DNA of 64,000 bases from Rhizobium chutanense (GTDB lineage: Bacteria; Pseudomonadota; Alphaproteobacteria; Rhizobiales; Rhizobiaceae): positions 124,001-188,000 of the forward strand of contig NZ_NWSV01000007.1 in assembly GCF_002531935.1 (NCBI RefSeq), in the 5' to 3' direction. Shown here piece after piece: positions 53,991 through 63,377 of the stretch; the first letter of the stretch is position 1, and each line of letters opens with the position of its first letter. A program made the translations under genes and the position numbers. The notes under the pieces are model-generated. The model saw only the letters and a program-made list of their open reading frames with translations. It made no database searches and was not told the origin of the DNA.

Positions 53991-54593
53991 ATGCATTTCG
54001 ACCTAGACGAAATATCCGATCTCGAGAGGATGGCCCCTGATGAGATCGAAGCTGTGAAGGGACTGGTCTCTGGATTATACGGCCCTTTCGACGAGCAGGT
54101 CATAATCGAAGGTGTTTACTTCTGGGCAGAACGAACGCCACAGATGATCTACCGTTCAGAAAATTCGAAGTACGATTTGGCGATTTGTTTGCCCGCCTTT
54201 CAGGGCGATAATCCCCTTGCCCGCCTGGTTCATCTTTCCCACGAGTTGGTTCATTGCCTCACGCCAAACGGGCCGCCTTCGTTTCAGGCAACGGTGTTAG
54301 AGGAGGGTCTCGCGGAGCATGCCAAGATCTACCTGGCCAGGCAGCTATTCGGCGAGGAGTACCCCGACTTCGATTTCAGAGACATGACTGGAGGCGACTA
54401 TCTCCGGGCGTTCGACCTTGTTGAAGAACTCGTCAGCCACGAGGGGTTAGAAGGCATGCGATCGGGAGTGAGAAGTCTTCGAAGCCGCACGGGACTCCCA
54501 TTCGCCCGGCTCTCAGCCATGCACTTGTCCGAGCAGTACATCAATACGCCGCCCGCGTTGTTGGACGAACTGAGTGAGCGCTTTCACTCGTGA
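53991..54593 (+). CDS. Putative zinc metallopeptidase (HExxH) paired with coiled-coil membrane protein
   Basis: 200 aa, start at the ATG at 53991. The motif H-E-L-V-H (His84, Glu85, His88) is followed 16 residues later by E-E-G-L-A-E-H (Glu104/105), the arrangement of gluzincin peptidases whose third zinc ligand is the Glu of E-G-L-A-E. Strands before it (Y-D-L-A-I-C-L-P-A-F) fit the usual edge strand. There is no signal peptide, so it is cytosolic or recruited by its membrane partner. The residues downstream do not match a named family I know. Its stop overlaps a weak downstream frame (GTGA). Confidence 0.72.
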   Translation: MHFDLDEISDLERMAPDEIEAVKGLVSGLYGPFDEQVIIEGVYFWAERTPQMIYRSENSKYDLAICLPAFQGDNPLARLVHLSHELVHCLTPNGPPSFQATVLEEGLAEHAKIYLARQLFGEEYPDFDFRDMTGGDYLRAFDLVEELVSHEGLEGMRSGVRSLRSRTGLPFARLSAMHLSEQYINTPPALLDELSERFHS

Positions 54594-54991
54594 CGGCCGC
54601 CAGTCGTCGCGCCAATTGTTATGCAAAATATCTCCTCCTCGCCCAACAGGATGGATTGAGCGTTGCGACCATACGCGCGCCAGCCAGCACCTCGCGGCTG
54701 GATGGCCATACATCGATGCGTTTTTGGATTTCGGATACTGGATATCAATACCTTGCAGGTACGGTGGCCAATAACTCGATAGGCTCCTCATCCAAAACAT
54801 GTAATCGCGCGCCGTATTTGGATAGACAGGTTCAGCGCGCCGCATTTTAGCACCTGCGATTTCACGGAACTGACGAAGAACCGTAACAACTCCGTCAAAC
54901 AACCGGCGCATGAAGCGGTCGGCGTGCGGCCTCCTCCGGGAGAAGCGCCCGCGCCGGTTCGACCTTTTTCAACCTTTTGCCGGATTTTGTC
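54594..54991. other. Gap between the metallopeptidase-like gene and the phytase-like gene
   Basis: About 400 bases. A weak frame on the plus strand (54590-54850, GTG overlapping the previous stop) encodes 86 residues with no recognisable domain and no ribosome site; a minus-strand frame (54513-54911) overlaps the upstream gene. Neither is called. Confidence 0.4.
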
Positions 54992-56131
54992 ATGACCAAG
55001 CGTTTTCTCGCGACTGCCGCTTTCGTTCTCCTGTCCAGCACCGTCACCGCCAGCGCCACCGAAATCGGCGCCGCCTTCGAGACCGCCTGCCCTTTCGGCG
55101 ATTGCGCCGCCGGCATTTCGCTCTCCTATCTCGGTGAATTCGTTATCCCCACAGGTCACATGGAAAACGGCGTCGAATTCGGCGGCATATCAGGCCTCGA
55201 TTTCGATGCCGCCACCGGCCATTACATCGCCATCAGCGACGACCGCTCGGAAAGGGCTCCGGCCCGCTTCTACGAACTCGACATAAATGTCGATGCCTCG
55301 GGCCTCAAGGGCGTTTCGATCGTCAAGCAGGTCACGCTGAAGGATAAAAACGGCGAGCCCTTCGCCGCCCGGACCGTCGATCCGGAATCGATCCGCCTCG
55401 GCAAGGACGGCATCTATTGGGGCAGCGAAGGCGATGGCAAGGCGCTGCTGCCGCCCTTCATCCGCGTCGCTGCGCCGGACGGCTCCTTCATCCGTGAATT
55501 CAAGCTGCCGCAGGGCTTTGCGCCGACCGCCGACAAGTCGACCGGCATCCGCGACAACCTCGCCTTCGAGGATCTCGCCGTCGCACCCTCCGGCGACGTT
55601 TTCGTCGGGGTCGAAGCCGCACTCTATCAGGACGGCCCCAATCCCTCACTGACCGCGGGCAGCCTGTCGCGCATCATCCGTTACGACGCCGCCACCGGCG
55701 AGCCAAAGGCTCAATATGTCTACCCGGTCTCGCCGATCCCGCAGGCCGCCACCAAGGCCGACGGCGGCAATGACAACGGCATGTCGGAAATGCTTGCACT
55801 TGACGATCACCGCCTGCTCGCCATCGAGCGCAGCTATGCGCAAGGCTTCGGCAACACCATCAAGATCATGATGATGGATCTGACTGATGCCACCGATGTC
55901 TCGGCGATCGCTTCCCTTGCCAAAAACGACCAGCGTGTCGTTCCCGCCCGCAAGAGCCAGGTCCTTGATGTGAGAGCGATCGGTCTGGTCCCCGACAATA
56001 TCGAGGCGATGTCCTTGGGTAAGGCCAAGGATGGCGGTGACGTTCTCATTCTCGGTTCCGACAACAATTTCTCGGCCGCCCAGAAGACACAATTCTACGC
56101 ATTCAAGGTTCTCAGGCGCCCGCAGCAGTAA
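54992..56131 (+). CDS. Secreted phytase-like/esterase-like domain protein
   Basis: 379 aa from the ATG at 54992. Signal peptide about 1-22 (L-A-T-A-A-F-V-L-L-S-S-T-V-T-A-S-A). It is a beta-propeller-type protein of the 'esterase-like activity of phytase' family (PF13449): E-F-G-G-I-S-G-L-D-F-D, Y-I-A-I-S-D-D-R-S, T-V-D-P-E-S-I-R, W-G-S-E-G-D-G, and F-E-D-L-A-V-A-P-S-G. The acidic residues typical of phytase calcium sites are present in this pattern, but phytase activity itself is unproven for the family. Expected in the periplasm. Confidence 0.88.
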   Translation: MTKRFLATAAFVLLSSTVTASATEIGAAFETACPFGDCAAGISLSYLGEFVIPTGHMENGVEFGGISGLDFDAATGHYIAISDDRSERAPARFYELDINVDASGLKGVSIVKQVTLKDKNGEPFAARTVDPESIRLGKDGIYWGSEGDGKALLPPFIRVAAPDGSFIREFKLPQGFAPTADKSTGIRDNLAFEDLAVAPSGDVFVGVEAALYQDGPNPSLTAGSLSRIIRYDAATGEPKAQYVYPVSPIPQAATKADGGNDNGMSEMLALDDHRLLAIERSYAQGFGNTIKIMMMDLTDATDVSAIASLAKNDQRVVPARKSQVLDVRAIGLVPDNIEAMSLGKAKDGGDVLILGSDNNFSAAQKTQFYAFKVLRRPQQ

Positions 56132-56245
56132 AACGCTCTCTCTGACGGCCGAATAGCGACGCTTTCATGCGCTTTCACCGTGCGGACCTTGAAACCGCCG
56201 GGTCGTTGGCCCATAACCAGAGTACAAGAAAAAGAAGAGGCGCGC

Positions 56246-57463
56246 GTGGGTGTGTTCGACCGTCAAAAAAGCAATCATGAACCGCGATGGCTCGGATCGT
56301 CGGCACCGACACGCACGCCGCTGATTCCCTCCATTTCGGCGGCGCGCTGGCTGCTGGTTCTGATCGTCGCGGCCGGCGTCTATTTCTTCTACGGCTTCCT
56401 CGTGCCGGTGCTCGCAGCCCTCGTCATCGGCTTTGCCAGCTGGCCGCTCTACCGCAAGCTACTTGCCCGCGTCGGCGGCAATACGACGATCGCCGCGACC
56501 ATCGCCATCCTCATGATCATCACCTTCCTGGTCATCCCGATCGGGCTGGCGGTCACCTATACGACGGGCGAAGTGCGCAACTGGGTTGCCTGGGCAATCC
56601 ACGCCAACCGTGCCGGCGCCCCGACACCCGACTGGATCGTCGCGCTGCCTTGGGCAGGCGCCTATCTCGATGAAGTCTGGACCAAATATATCGGCAGCCC
56701 CGGCGCTCTCGGCGAGGTCATCCAAGCGGTCAGCGGCGCCAATATCGGTAACATCTACCGTGCCGTGCTTGCCGCCGGCGGTGGCGCCTTCCATCTCTTG
56801 CTGACGCTGCTCTTCATGCTGATCGCGCTGTTCTTCGTCTATCGCGACGGCTTCTCCTTCTCCAAACAGATCGACATGTTGGGAGAGCGCATCCTGCCGA
56901 ACCGCTGGGAGCGCATTTCCCGCGTCGTGCCGGCGACGATCAGCTCCACCGTCATGGGCATGACGCTGATTGCCATCGGCGAAGGCATCGTGCTCGGCCT
57001 TGCCTACTGGATTGCCGGCGTGCCGTCGCCGGTGACGCTCGGCGTGCTCACCGGCGTGATGGCGCTGATCCCGGGCGGCGCTCCGCTCTCCTTCACGCTG
57101 GTCTCGGTCTATCTGCTGGCGAGCGGTTCGCATGTCGCCGGCATCGGTCTTTTCGTCTGGGGTACGGTCGAACTCTTCATCGTCGACAAGACGCTGCGGC
57201 CGAAGCTCGTCGGCGGTCCGATCAAGCTGCCCTTCCTGCCGACCTTTTTCGGCCTCGTCGGCGGCGTCAAGACGATGGGTTTCCTCGGCCTCTTCATCGG
57301 CCCGGTGCTGATGGCACTGATCGTCGCCATCTGGCGCGAATGGATCCACGAGGCCCGCAATGCCGACAAGAGCGAGACGGGACCGCAGATCCTCATCGAC
57401 GAACAGGCTCCGCCGCCGTCGCCCGGAGCGCCGAAAACGCTTCCCCGTATCGCCGAAGGCTGA
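56246..57463 (+). CDS. AI-2E (PerM) family transporter
   Basis: 405 aa from the GTG at 56246, with GAAGAGG six to nine bases upstream; no ATG fits better. About eight hydrophobic helices with a large extracytoplasmic segment between helices 3 and 4. The late part shows the family pattern P-G-G-A-P-L-S-F-T, the V-E-L-F-I-V-D-K-T-L-R-P motif and L-P-F-L-P-T-F-F-G-L-V-G-G. Family members export AI-2 or Na+/Li+ (PerM type); the substrate cannot be assigned here. It has a short Pro-rich C-terminal tail. Confidence 0.9.
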   Translation: MGVFDRQKSNHEPRWLGSSAPTRTPLIPSISAARWLLVLIVAAGVYFFYGFLVPVLAALVIGFASWPLYRKLLARVGGNTTIAATIAILMIITFLVIPIGLAVTYTTGEVRNWVAWAIHANRAGAPTPDWIVALPWAGAYLDEVWTKYIGSPGALGEVIQAVSGANIGNIYRAVLAAGGGAFHLLLTLLFMLIALFFVYRDGFSFSKQIDMLGERILPNRWERISRVVPATISSTVMGMTLIAIGEGIVLGLAYWIAGVPSPVTLGVLTGVMALIPGGAPLSFTLVSVYLLASGSHVAGIGLFVWGTVELFIVDKTLRPKLVGGPIKLPFLPTFFGLVGGVKTMGFLGLFIGPVLMALIVAIWREWIHEARNADKSETGPQILIDEQAPPPSPGAPKTLPRIAEG

Positions 57464-57627
57464 ACCGCAAGCGGTGTCGCCGCCGCACCTTGTCCAATGC
57501 TCTGGGTCGTTTCGGTGATTGCCGCCATGACGGGACGGCTGCTTCGCGCCAGAAGCGGACATCGTGGCGTCGTAAACTTTCTCGACTTCTTCCGTCAATT
57601 CAATCATGGCCGCCAAGGGGATCGCCA

Positions 57628-58362
57628 ATGGGATGGGAAGCACTCGGGCAATGGGGTGAAGATGCGGTTCGCATTGAACGGCTCACGGGCGGAGTTGCCA
57701 ACGATGTGTGGAGCGTTCGCGTCCACGGGCAGATCGCGGTCGGTCGTCTCGGCCGCAGGGCCGACGCCGATCTCGCATGGGAAACCGGGCTGATCCAATA
57801 TCTCGACAGTGAAGGCATGCACGTTCCAGTGCCGATCCCGACAGTTGACGGCCGGCTGTTCGTGGACGGTCTGGTGGTGATGAAATACATGGAGGGCCGA
57901 CCGGCCGAGACGGAGTCCGACTGGCGTCGCGTGGCCGACACGCTCCGCGAGCTGCATCGGCTGACGTGGGGCTGGCCGCAGCGCCCTGGCTGGCGATCGT
58001 CGACCGAGCTCCTTCACGCCGAAACGGGAACGAGAATCAACCTTGCCGCGATGCCGCCCGAGGGCGTTATTCGATGTCGAACGGCGTGGGCGCGGCTCAT
58101 CGGACGTCGGACATGCGTTGTCCACGGCAACCCCAACAGTCCCGGCAACATCCGCATGACCGCCGATCGGGTCGCGTTGATCGACTGGGACGAGTCCCAT
58201 GTCGACGTTCCCGACCTCGACCTGGTGCTGCCCGGCAATGCTGCCGGTCTCGACGACGGCGCGCACGACATCGCCGCGCAAGCGTCAGCCGCATGGGAAG
58301 CCGCCGTCTGCTGGCAGGACGAGTACGCCGTCAAGCGGCTCGCTGAAGTTCGAGCGGTCTGA
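57628..58362 (+). CDS. Aminoglycoside-phosphotransferase-fold protein with altered catalytic Asp
   Basis: 244 aa from the ATG at 57628, with AAGGGG about eight bases upstream. The APH/choline-kinase fold is recognisable: L-T-G-G-V-A-N-D-V-W near the N-terminus, Y-M-E-G-R-P at the hinge and I-D-W-D-E-S (Asp186, metal-binding). The Brenner motif, normally H-G-D-x-x-x-x-N, reads H-G-N-P-N-S-P-G-N (His166-Asn174) with Asn168 where the catalytic Asp should be. It is either a pseudokinase or uses another base. No partner gene suggests a substrate. Confidence 0.8.
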   Translation: MGWEALGQWGEDAVRIERLTGGVANDVWSVRVHGQIAVGRLGRRADADLAWETGLIQYLDSEGMHVPVPIPTVDGRLFVDGLVVMKYMEGRPAETESDWRRVADTLRELHRLTWGWPQRPGWRSSTELLHAETGTRINLAAMPPEGVIRCRTAWARLIGRRTCVVHGNPNSPGNIRMTADRVALIDWDESHVDVPDLDLVLPGNAAGLDDGAHDIAAQASAAWEAAVCWQDEYAVKRLAEVRAV

Positions 58363-58506
58363 GGCGATCACGGATGAGAGCAATTTCAGGAAAAGTCCTA
58401 AGCAGTTTTCCCAGGCAAAGCGCTTTCGCCGGAAATGCTCTAGGACGGGCACGACAACCTGGAAGCGGAACATCGGTTACGCTGAACCGACCTTCGCAAA
58501 CCGTCA

Positions 58507-58962
58507 TCAAAGCCGCTTCTCCATGAACAGGCTGAGCGGATCCGGCAGGTAAGCGCCGAAAGGTTCGATGTCCTGGTAGCCGTATTTGCGGTAAAGAGCG
58601 ATCGCCTCGGGCTGGTAGATGCCGGTTTCGAGCCGGATCGCCGTCAGCCGCTTTTCCCCGGCGATCGCTTCCAGCGCATTCATCAGGCCGCTGGCGATCT
58701 TGAGCCCCCGCGCCTCGGGATCGACGAACATCCGCTTGATTTCGGCTGTGCCGTCGCCGACCTCGACCAGCGCACAGCAGCCGACGATCGCATCGCCGTT
58801 GCGCGTGACGAGGAAACTCACCGAAGGTTTCTCCAGCGAGGAGAGATCGACGAGATGATTGCTCTCGGTGGGGTAGAGCGCCCCCGCATAGGCATCGGAG
58901 AGGTCGAGAAGACGGATGACGCCGTCCTGGCGCGGCGGCTCCAGGGCGATGGTGACGGACAT
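58507..58962 (-). CDS. GNAT-family N-acetyltransferase
   Basis: 151 aa. The acetyl-CoA site is the typical V-D-P-E-A-R-G-L-K-I-A-S-G-L segment (R/Q-x-x-G-x-G/A pattern, slightly altered to A-R-G-L-K-I-A). Preceding strands I-K-R-M-F-V and the late A-I-A-L-Y-R-K-Y-G-Y-Q are standard for the GNAT fold. Length is typical. Substrate unknown. It is convergent with the APH-fold gene and divergent from the next plus-strand gene. Confidence 0.88.
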   Translation of the reverse strand: MSVTIALEPPRQDGVIRLLDLSDAYAGALYPTESNHLVDLSSLEKPSVSFLVTRNGDAIVGCCALVEVGDGTAEIKRMFVDPEARGLKIASGLMNALEAIAGEKRLTAIRLETGIYQPEAIALYRKYGYQDIEPFGAYLPDPLSLFMEKRL

Positions 58963-59090
58963 GCTGGCTCCCGATGCTTGCGAGACGCAATTTTTCCCCG
59001 AGATGACGAAGAGTTAATGCTCTTGCCTTCATTCGGTTGGAATTGCGCCGTCTAAGGCGATATCAGGTTCAATAGCCAAGGAAGCAGAAT

Positions 59091-59522
59091 ATGCAAGCGG
59101 TGCTCATCGCGATGACCATTCTCGGTTGCGACGATTCCGTCAGCCAATGCAACTATGTCGCAACGGTCGACAAGCATTGGGAAACGGTTGCCGCCTGCGA
59201 TGCCGAGGCCGAACGCCGGCTGAAGGCCTATGCCAACATCAACTATCCCTCGGTGATTGCCGTATGCGAGGCGCCGAAAGCACTCGCCGCCGCCGAGCCG
59301 CCGAAGCCGGCGCCTCTGCCTGCGGCTGCGCCCGAAGTCGCCAACGTCGCACCCGAGGCTCCCGAAGAGCCGGTTGGAACGCTCACCAGCTTCGCTGAAA
59401 ATATCGCCGGCCAGGTTCGCGCGCATATTCCATCGGGCAGAAGCGTCAAGGAGACGCTCGCCAAACCGGTACACTTCGTATCCGCCAGCTATTCCTGGGT
59501 GGTGACGCGGCTGAACGACTAA
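59091..59522 (+). CDS. Small protein of unknown function with Ala/Pro-rich middle
   Basis: 143 aa, with GGAAG eight to nine bases before the ATG. The N-terminal half has a hydrophobic start (A-V-L-I-A-M-T-I-L-G-C-D-D-S) and four cysteines; the middle is Pro/Ala-rich, and the C-terminal A-G-Q-V-R-A-H-I-P helix is amphipathic. It is convergent with the DUF2336 gene and overlaps its stop by four bases. Similar proteins occur in related rhizobia. Function unknown. Confidence 0.65.
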   Translation: MQAVLIAMTILGCDDSVSQCNYVATVDKHWETVAACDAEAERRLKAYANINYPSVIAVCEAPKALAAAEPPKPAPLPAAAPEVANVAPEAPEEPVGTLTSFAENIAGQVRAHIPSGRSVKETLAKPVHFVSASYSWVVTRLND

Positions 59523-60646
59523 GCCGCAGCAAGCGCCGCATAAATACGGGCCGATTGCCGTTGTTCGGCGACACCAAGTTTTTCCACCATATCGAGCAGT
59601 TCGCCGACGGCCCCATGCGCTTCGTAATGGCGGAATTTTTCGAGGAGACGGCCGCAGATCGTGCCGGTCACGCTGCCCGGGGCTTTTCTGGCGGCGTCGC
59701 GCCACAGCATCGTCGCCTCGACGAAGATGATGCTGATGTCTCTCGGCAGGCCGGCGGATTCGTAGAGGGCGCGCACCGCATGCATGCGGCCCGTTGCCAG
59801 GATCGAACGCACCCGGCGCTCGCTGCACGCCGTCAGATCGACGATCGCCCCGGCAAAGAAATCCACCTTGCCGGCGCAGAGCGCATGCATCAGGAAGGAC
59901 GGCGTCAGCCGGCCGTTGAGGCGCAGATGCTGGACGAGATCGGGTATCTCGCGCGGCGCGATGTCGCCGGCGATCGAAACGATGGCAGCCTCGGTCGCCT
60001 CACGGCTGATGCGCTGGAGCCGCTGCAGGCCGATCGCCGCCTGTGCCAGCGGCAGCCCGACCAGCGCATTGCTGACATGCTGGGTGAGCAGCTGCCGGGC
60101 ATCGGCGGGAAGATCGCTGCGGTCGAGAAGCAGGTTGCGGATGTCGCAGCAATCACCGAGCCGTTCGGCGATGCGTTTCAGGGATTGGCTGGCGATCACC
60201 GCGCCGTCATTCTCGAGCAGGCAGAGCAGTTCGTCCTCGTCGCCGACCTCGGCAAGTGCCGCCGAAACCGGGCGGGTCACATGCGCCCTTGCCGCGATCA
60301 GCATGCGGGTGGCGCCGTTGCCGCGCGCGGCAAGATCGACCAGATCGGCATCGTTTAGAAGCGGCGAACAGGTGACGGCATGGCAGGCGACTTCGGGCTG
60401 GTCTTCGGCAAGCGAAAGGATCAGGCTGCGCGGTGCATTCGGCGACCAGGCGATCGCCTCGGCCAGCGCCAGCCGCACGCGCGGCGATGGATCGTCGAGC
60501 AGAAAGGTCATCGCCATCTCGGCCGCCGCCCGCTCGTCCCCTGTCATGTCGGACTGCAGATAGGCCCGACCGAGTGCGTTTGCGGCCCGCGCCCGGTCGC
60601 CGGTCTTGGCGGTTTCGATCCAACGAAGGAAAGCTTCTACGATCAC
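59519..60646 (-). CDS. DUF2336 domain-containing protein
   Basis: 375 aa. I favour the GTG at 60646 (V-I-V-E-A-F-L-R-W-I), since DUF2336 proteins begin this way and GGGGCG lies a few bases upstream; an ATG at 60691 gives 390 aa. The protein is helical and HEAT-like in repeats (S-P-R-V-R-L-A-L-A-E-A-I-A, then A-R-A-H-V-T-R-P-V). DUF2336 is an alphaproteobacterial family of unknown role, sometimes linked to cell-cycle or surface functions. It stands alone on the minus strand. Confidence 0.85.
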   Translation of the reverse strand: MIVEAFLRWIETAKTGDRARAANALGRAYLQSDMTGDERAAAEMAMTFLLDDPSPRVRLALAEAIAWSPNAPRSLILSLAEDQPEVACHAVTCSPLLNDADLVDLAARGNGATRMLIAARAHVTRPVSAALAEVGDEDELLCLLENDGAVIASQSLKRIAERLGDCCDIRNLLLDRSDLPADARQLLTQHVSNALVGLPLAQAAIGLQRLQRISREATEAAIVSIAGDIAPREIPDLVQHLRLNGRLTPSFLMHALCAGKVDFFAGAIVDLTACSERRVRSILATGRMHAVRALYESAGLPRDISIIFVEATMLWRDAARKAPGSVTGTICGRLLEKFRHYEAHGAVGELLDMVEKLGVAEQRQSARIYAALAAA

Positions 60647-60769
60647 GCGACGCCCCAGCACTTGAACGCGATTCCCTCGCGCTTCATTCAATGCTGCGAC
60701 CGTAGCGGCAAAAGGTTTAAGATTGGTTCACCATGTTTCTTAAGCCTTTTTACGCCTTGCCCATTCGGC

Positions 60770-61381
60770 TCAACCTTGCTGCGACCTCGGCCGAAACATT
60801 TCGAAGACCTCGCTGGTTTCGCTGTAATCCATATAGCCGAGACGCGCGACCGGGCGAGCAAGCGACATGTCGATGCGTCCGTCCCTGACGATCGCCTCGT
60901 CGATGTGAATCCCGACCACTTCACCGAAGACGAAGACGTTTTCGGACGGTTCGCCCGACAGCGTCTTCGGTTCGATGATCTCGGTGACCTTGCATTCGAG
61001 CACCGCGAAAGCCTCGCCGACATAGGGCGCGTCGATCAGTTCGGCCTGTTTCGCAGTCAGGCCGGCGAAGTCGAATTCGCTGTCGCCATAGGGCAGCGCC
61101 GCCGAGGAAAGATTCATCTTCTCGGCGAGATTGCGGCTGACGAAACTGCAGGTGAAGGCGCCGGTTTCCGCCGCATTGCGCTGGCTGTCCTTACGGCCGC
61201 TGGAGGAAAACATCACCAGCTTCGGCCGGTCGGAAACGGCATTGAAGAAGGAATAGGGCGCCAGATTGATCGAGCCGTCCCTGCCCTTGCTGCCGATCCA
61301 GCCGATCGGGCGCGGCGACACGATCGCCTTGAACGGATCGTGCGCCAGCCCATGCCGGTTGCTGTCAGTGCTATAGAACAT
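60770..61381 (-). CDS. Flavin reductase family protein
   Basis: 203 aa. FMN-binding split-barrel fold of the flavin reductase group: P-F-K-A-I-V-S-P-R-P-I-G-W-I, then N-L-A-P-Y-S-F-F-N-A-V-S and S-S-S-G-R-K-D-S-Q-R-N, with G-E-V-V-G-I-H-I late. It supplies reduced flavin to a partner oxygenase or reduces flavin directly. The start ATG shares one base with the nitroreductase stop (TGATG), so the two genes are translationally coupled. Confidence 0.9.
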   Translation of the reverse strand: MFYSTDSNRHGLAHDPFKAIVSPRPIGWIGSKGRDGSINLAPYSFFNAVSDRPKLVMFSSSGRKDSQRNAAETGAFTCSFVSRNLAEKMNLSSAALPYGDSEFDFAGLTAKQAELIDAPYVGEAFAVLECKVTEIIEPKTLSGEPSENVFVFGEVVGIHIDEAIVRDGRIDMSLARPVARLGYMDYSETSEVFEMFRPRSQQG

Positions 61382-61965
61382 CAGTCGTCTCCGCCGACCC
61401 AGGTGACAGTGTCGGCAAGCTCCGGCCGCGGCCGTTCGATCGCCGGAAATGTCGTCGAGCCGATATGGATGAAGCCTGCCACCTTTTCGTCGGGCCCGAC
61501 GCCGAGCAACGGATAGGCGCGTTCGTCATAGGCGAACCACTCCGTCAGCCAGTTGGCGACATAACCGCTGGCATTGGCGGCCAGGATGACGTTGAGGCAA
61601 AGCGCGCCGGCCGACATCATCTGCTCCCATTCCGGGATCTTGATATGCGGTCCCGCCTTGCTGACGACGGCGACGACGACAGGCGCGCGGGTGAAACGGG
61701 CGCGCTCGACCTGGATCATCTCCTCGGAAAGCTCGGGCTTTGCCTCGAGCGCCAGCTTCAGAAGCTCCTCGCCAATGTGAGCGCGCTGCTGTCCGCGATA
61801 GACGATGAAGCGCCAGGGTGCGATCTTGCCGTGATCGGGAACACGCGAAGCAAGCCTCAGGATTTCCTCGATCTCGGCCCTCTCGGGGCCTGGTTCGCAC
61901 ATCTGGAAAGCGGGGATGGAACGACGCACTGCGAGATAGTCGATCAGCTTGATATCGGATTTCAT
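61381..61965 (-). CDS. Nitroreductase family protein
   Basis: 194 aa from the ATG at 61965; the upstream frame to 61998 has no support. Nitroreductase fold: R-R-S-I-P-A-F near the start, [16 protein letters not shown], and [16 protein letters not shown], then the flavin-binding C-terminal part. It belongs to the YdjA-like minimal group. It reduces nitro or quinone substrates with NAD(P)H. Its stop overlaps the flavin reductase start, which suggests one redox unit. Confidence 0.9.
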   Translation of the reverse strand: MKSDIKLIDYLAVRRSIPAFQMCEPGPERAEIEEILRLASRVPDHGKIAPWRFIVYRGQQRAHIGEELLKLALEAKPELSEEMIQVERARFTRAPVVVAVVSKAGPHIKIPEWEQMMSAGALCLNVILAANASGYVANWLTEWFAYDERAYPLLGVGPDEKVAGFIHIGSTTFPAIERPRPELADTVTWVGGDD

Positions 61966-62078
61966 GCGGGAGAAACTCTCATTTTTCTGCTGCTGCAAAG
62001 GGCGGGTCTTGAATTTGCCATCGCGTTGGTCTTGAAGTGGCCTTTGCGATTTCAGAAGTCAATCGGTTCACGAAACAG

Positions 62079-63179
62079 ATGTTTGGCATTTCGCCTCTTG
62101 CACGCACCGGCCTCGCCATCGCCCTGATGGTCTTGATGCCCCTCGGCGCCGGCGCGCAGGATGCCTTCAAGGATTTCAAACAGCTCGATTCGAGCTCGAA
62201 GATGCCGAAGCTGAACGCCTTCATCGCACCCGGCACGGCGCCCGAAGGGGCCAAGTTGCGCGATGTCGCAATGGAAGCCAAGCTGACGGCCGACAGCGGA
62301 CCGGTCGAGGATGGCCTTTCCTGGTATGTCTTCAGCCCGATCGCCGGCACCGACGGCAAGCTGCCGCTGATCGCCAGCGCCAAAGGCGGACCCGCCGCCT
62401 TCCAGCTCGCCCCCGGCGATTATTTCGTCAATGTCTCCTTCGGCCGCGCCGGCGTTACCAAGAAATTGACCGTGCCTGCTGACGGCGAGGTCGGCAAACA
62501 GGTGATGGTGCTCGATGCCGGCGGCCTGCTGCTCAACGCCGTCTCCGGCACCGATGCCCGCATCCGCCCCGACCAGCTGAGCTTCTCGATCTATTCCTCG
62601 GAGGTGCGCGAGGATGGCGAGCGCGGCCTCGTCCTGGCCGATGTCTCGCCGAACACTGTCGTGCGCCTCAATGCCGGCACCTATCACATCGTTTCCGAAT
62701 ATGGCAGCGTCAACGCCGTCATCCGCGCCGATATCCAGGTCGAAGCCGGCAAGCTGACCGAGGCGACGATCCAGCATCGCGCCGCGCAGGTCACCTTCAA
62801 GCTGGTGTCCGATGCCGGCGGCGAGGCGATCGCCGATACGGCATGGTCGATCCTGACGGCGGCCGGCGACAGCGTCGGCGAAAGCGTCAGCGCCTTCCCG
62901 ACCATGGTTCTCGCCGAAGGCGGGTATTCCGCCGTCGCCCGCAACAAGGACAAGATCTACCAGCGCGACTTCACCGTCGTCGCCGGCAGGAATACCGATG
63001 TCGAGGTTCTGATGAAGGACCAGCAGCCGCAGCCGCCGGTGAACGACGCGGCCCGCACGGTGCAGCAGGTGCCTGTCGGCACACCGCCGCCGCCAGGCGT
63101 CCAGCCGGCTCCGGTGGCACCGCTCCCCTCCTACGAACAGCTGGCGCCGCAGGGCGGCGACGACACCAGCCTCGATTGA
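62079..63179 (+). CDS. Secreted protein of unknown function with beta-rich domains
   Basis: 366 aa from the ATG at 62079; a GTG at 62037 would add 14 residues. Signal peptide about 1-26 (A-L-M-V-L-M-P-L-G-A-G-A-Q). The rest is strongly beta-patterned, with repeated L-x-P-G-D-Y / L-N-A-G-T-Y-H-I-V-type motifs (about 110 and 200) resembling carboxypeptidase-regulatory or SpaA-like folds. The C-terminus is Pro/Gln-rich. It is probably a periplasmic or envelope protein. Not assigned to a family. Confidence 0.7.
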   Translation: MFGISPLARTGLAIALMVLMPLGAGAQDAFKDFKQLDSSSKMPKLNAFIAPGTAPEGAKLRDVAMEAKLTADSGPVEDGLSWYVFSPIAGTDGKLPLIASAKGGPAAFQLAPGDYFVNVSFGRAGVTKKLTVPADGEVGKQVMVLDAGGLLLNAVSGTDARIRPDQLSFSIYSSEVREDGERGLVLADVSPNTVVRLNAGTYHIVSEYGSVNAVIRADIQVEAGKLTEATIQHRAAQVTFKLVSDAGGEAIADTAWSILTAAGDSVGESVSAFPTMVLAEGGYSAVARNKDKIYQRDFTVVAGRNTDVEVLMKDQQPQPPVNDAARTVQQVPVGTPPPPGVQPAPVAPLPSYEQLAPQGGDDTSLD

Positions 63180-63336
63180 TTTAGCGTAAGCGTTTCGGTT
63201 TATGTGGAGAAGTGCGCTTCGCCGTCACTGAGAAGACGGCCGGAAAGCCCTGACGGCGCAGATCGGGAACCCTTCAACGCCGCTCGGGATGCCGGTTCCG
63301 GTCCTCACAACGACATTGTGATTTTCGATTGGATTT

Positions 63337-63364
63337 CCGACAGCGCCGAAGCCGGCGCTGTCGG
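63337..63364 (-). terminator. Strong stem-loop beyond thrS
   Basis: A perfect 12-bp inverted repeat (CCGACAGCGCCG/CGGCGCTGTCGG) with a 4-base loop lies 13 bases beyond the thrS stop. There is no clear U-run, so termination is likely but not certain. Confidence 0.6.
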
Positions 63365-63377
63365 AGCCCGGCGGTTT

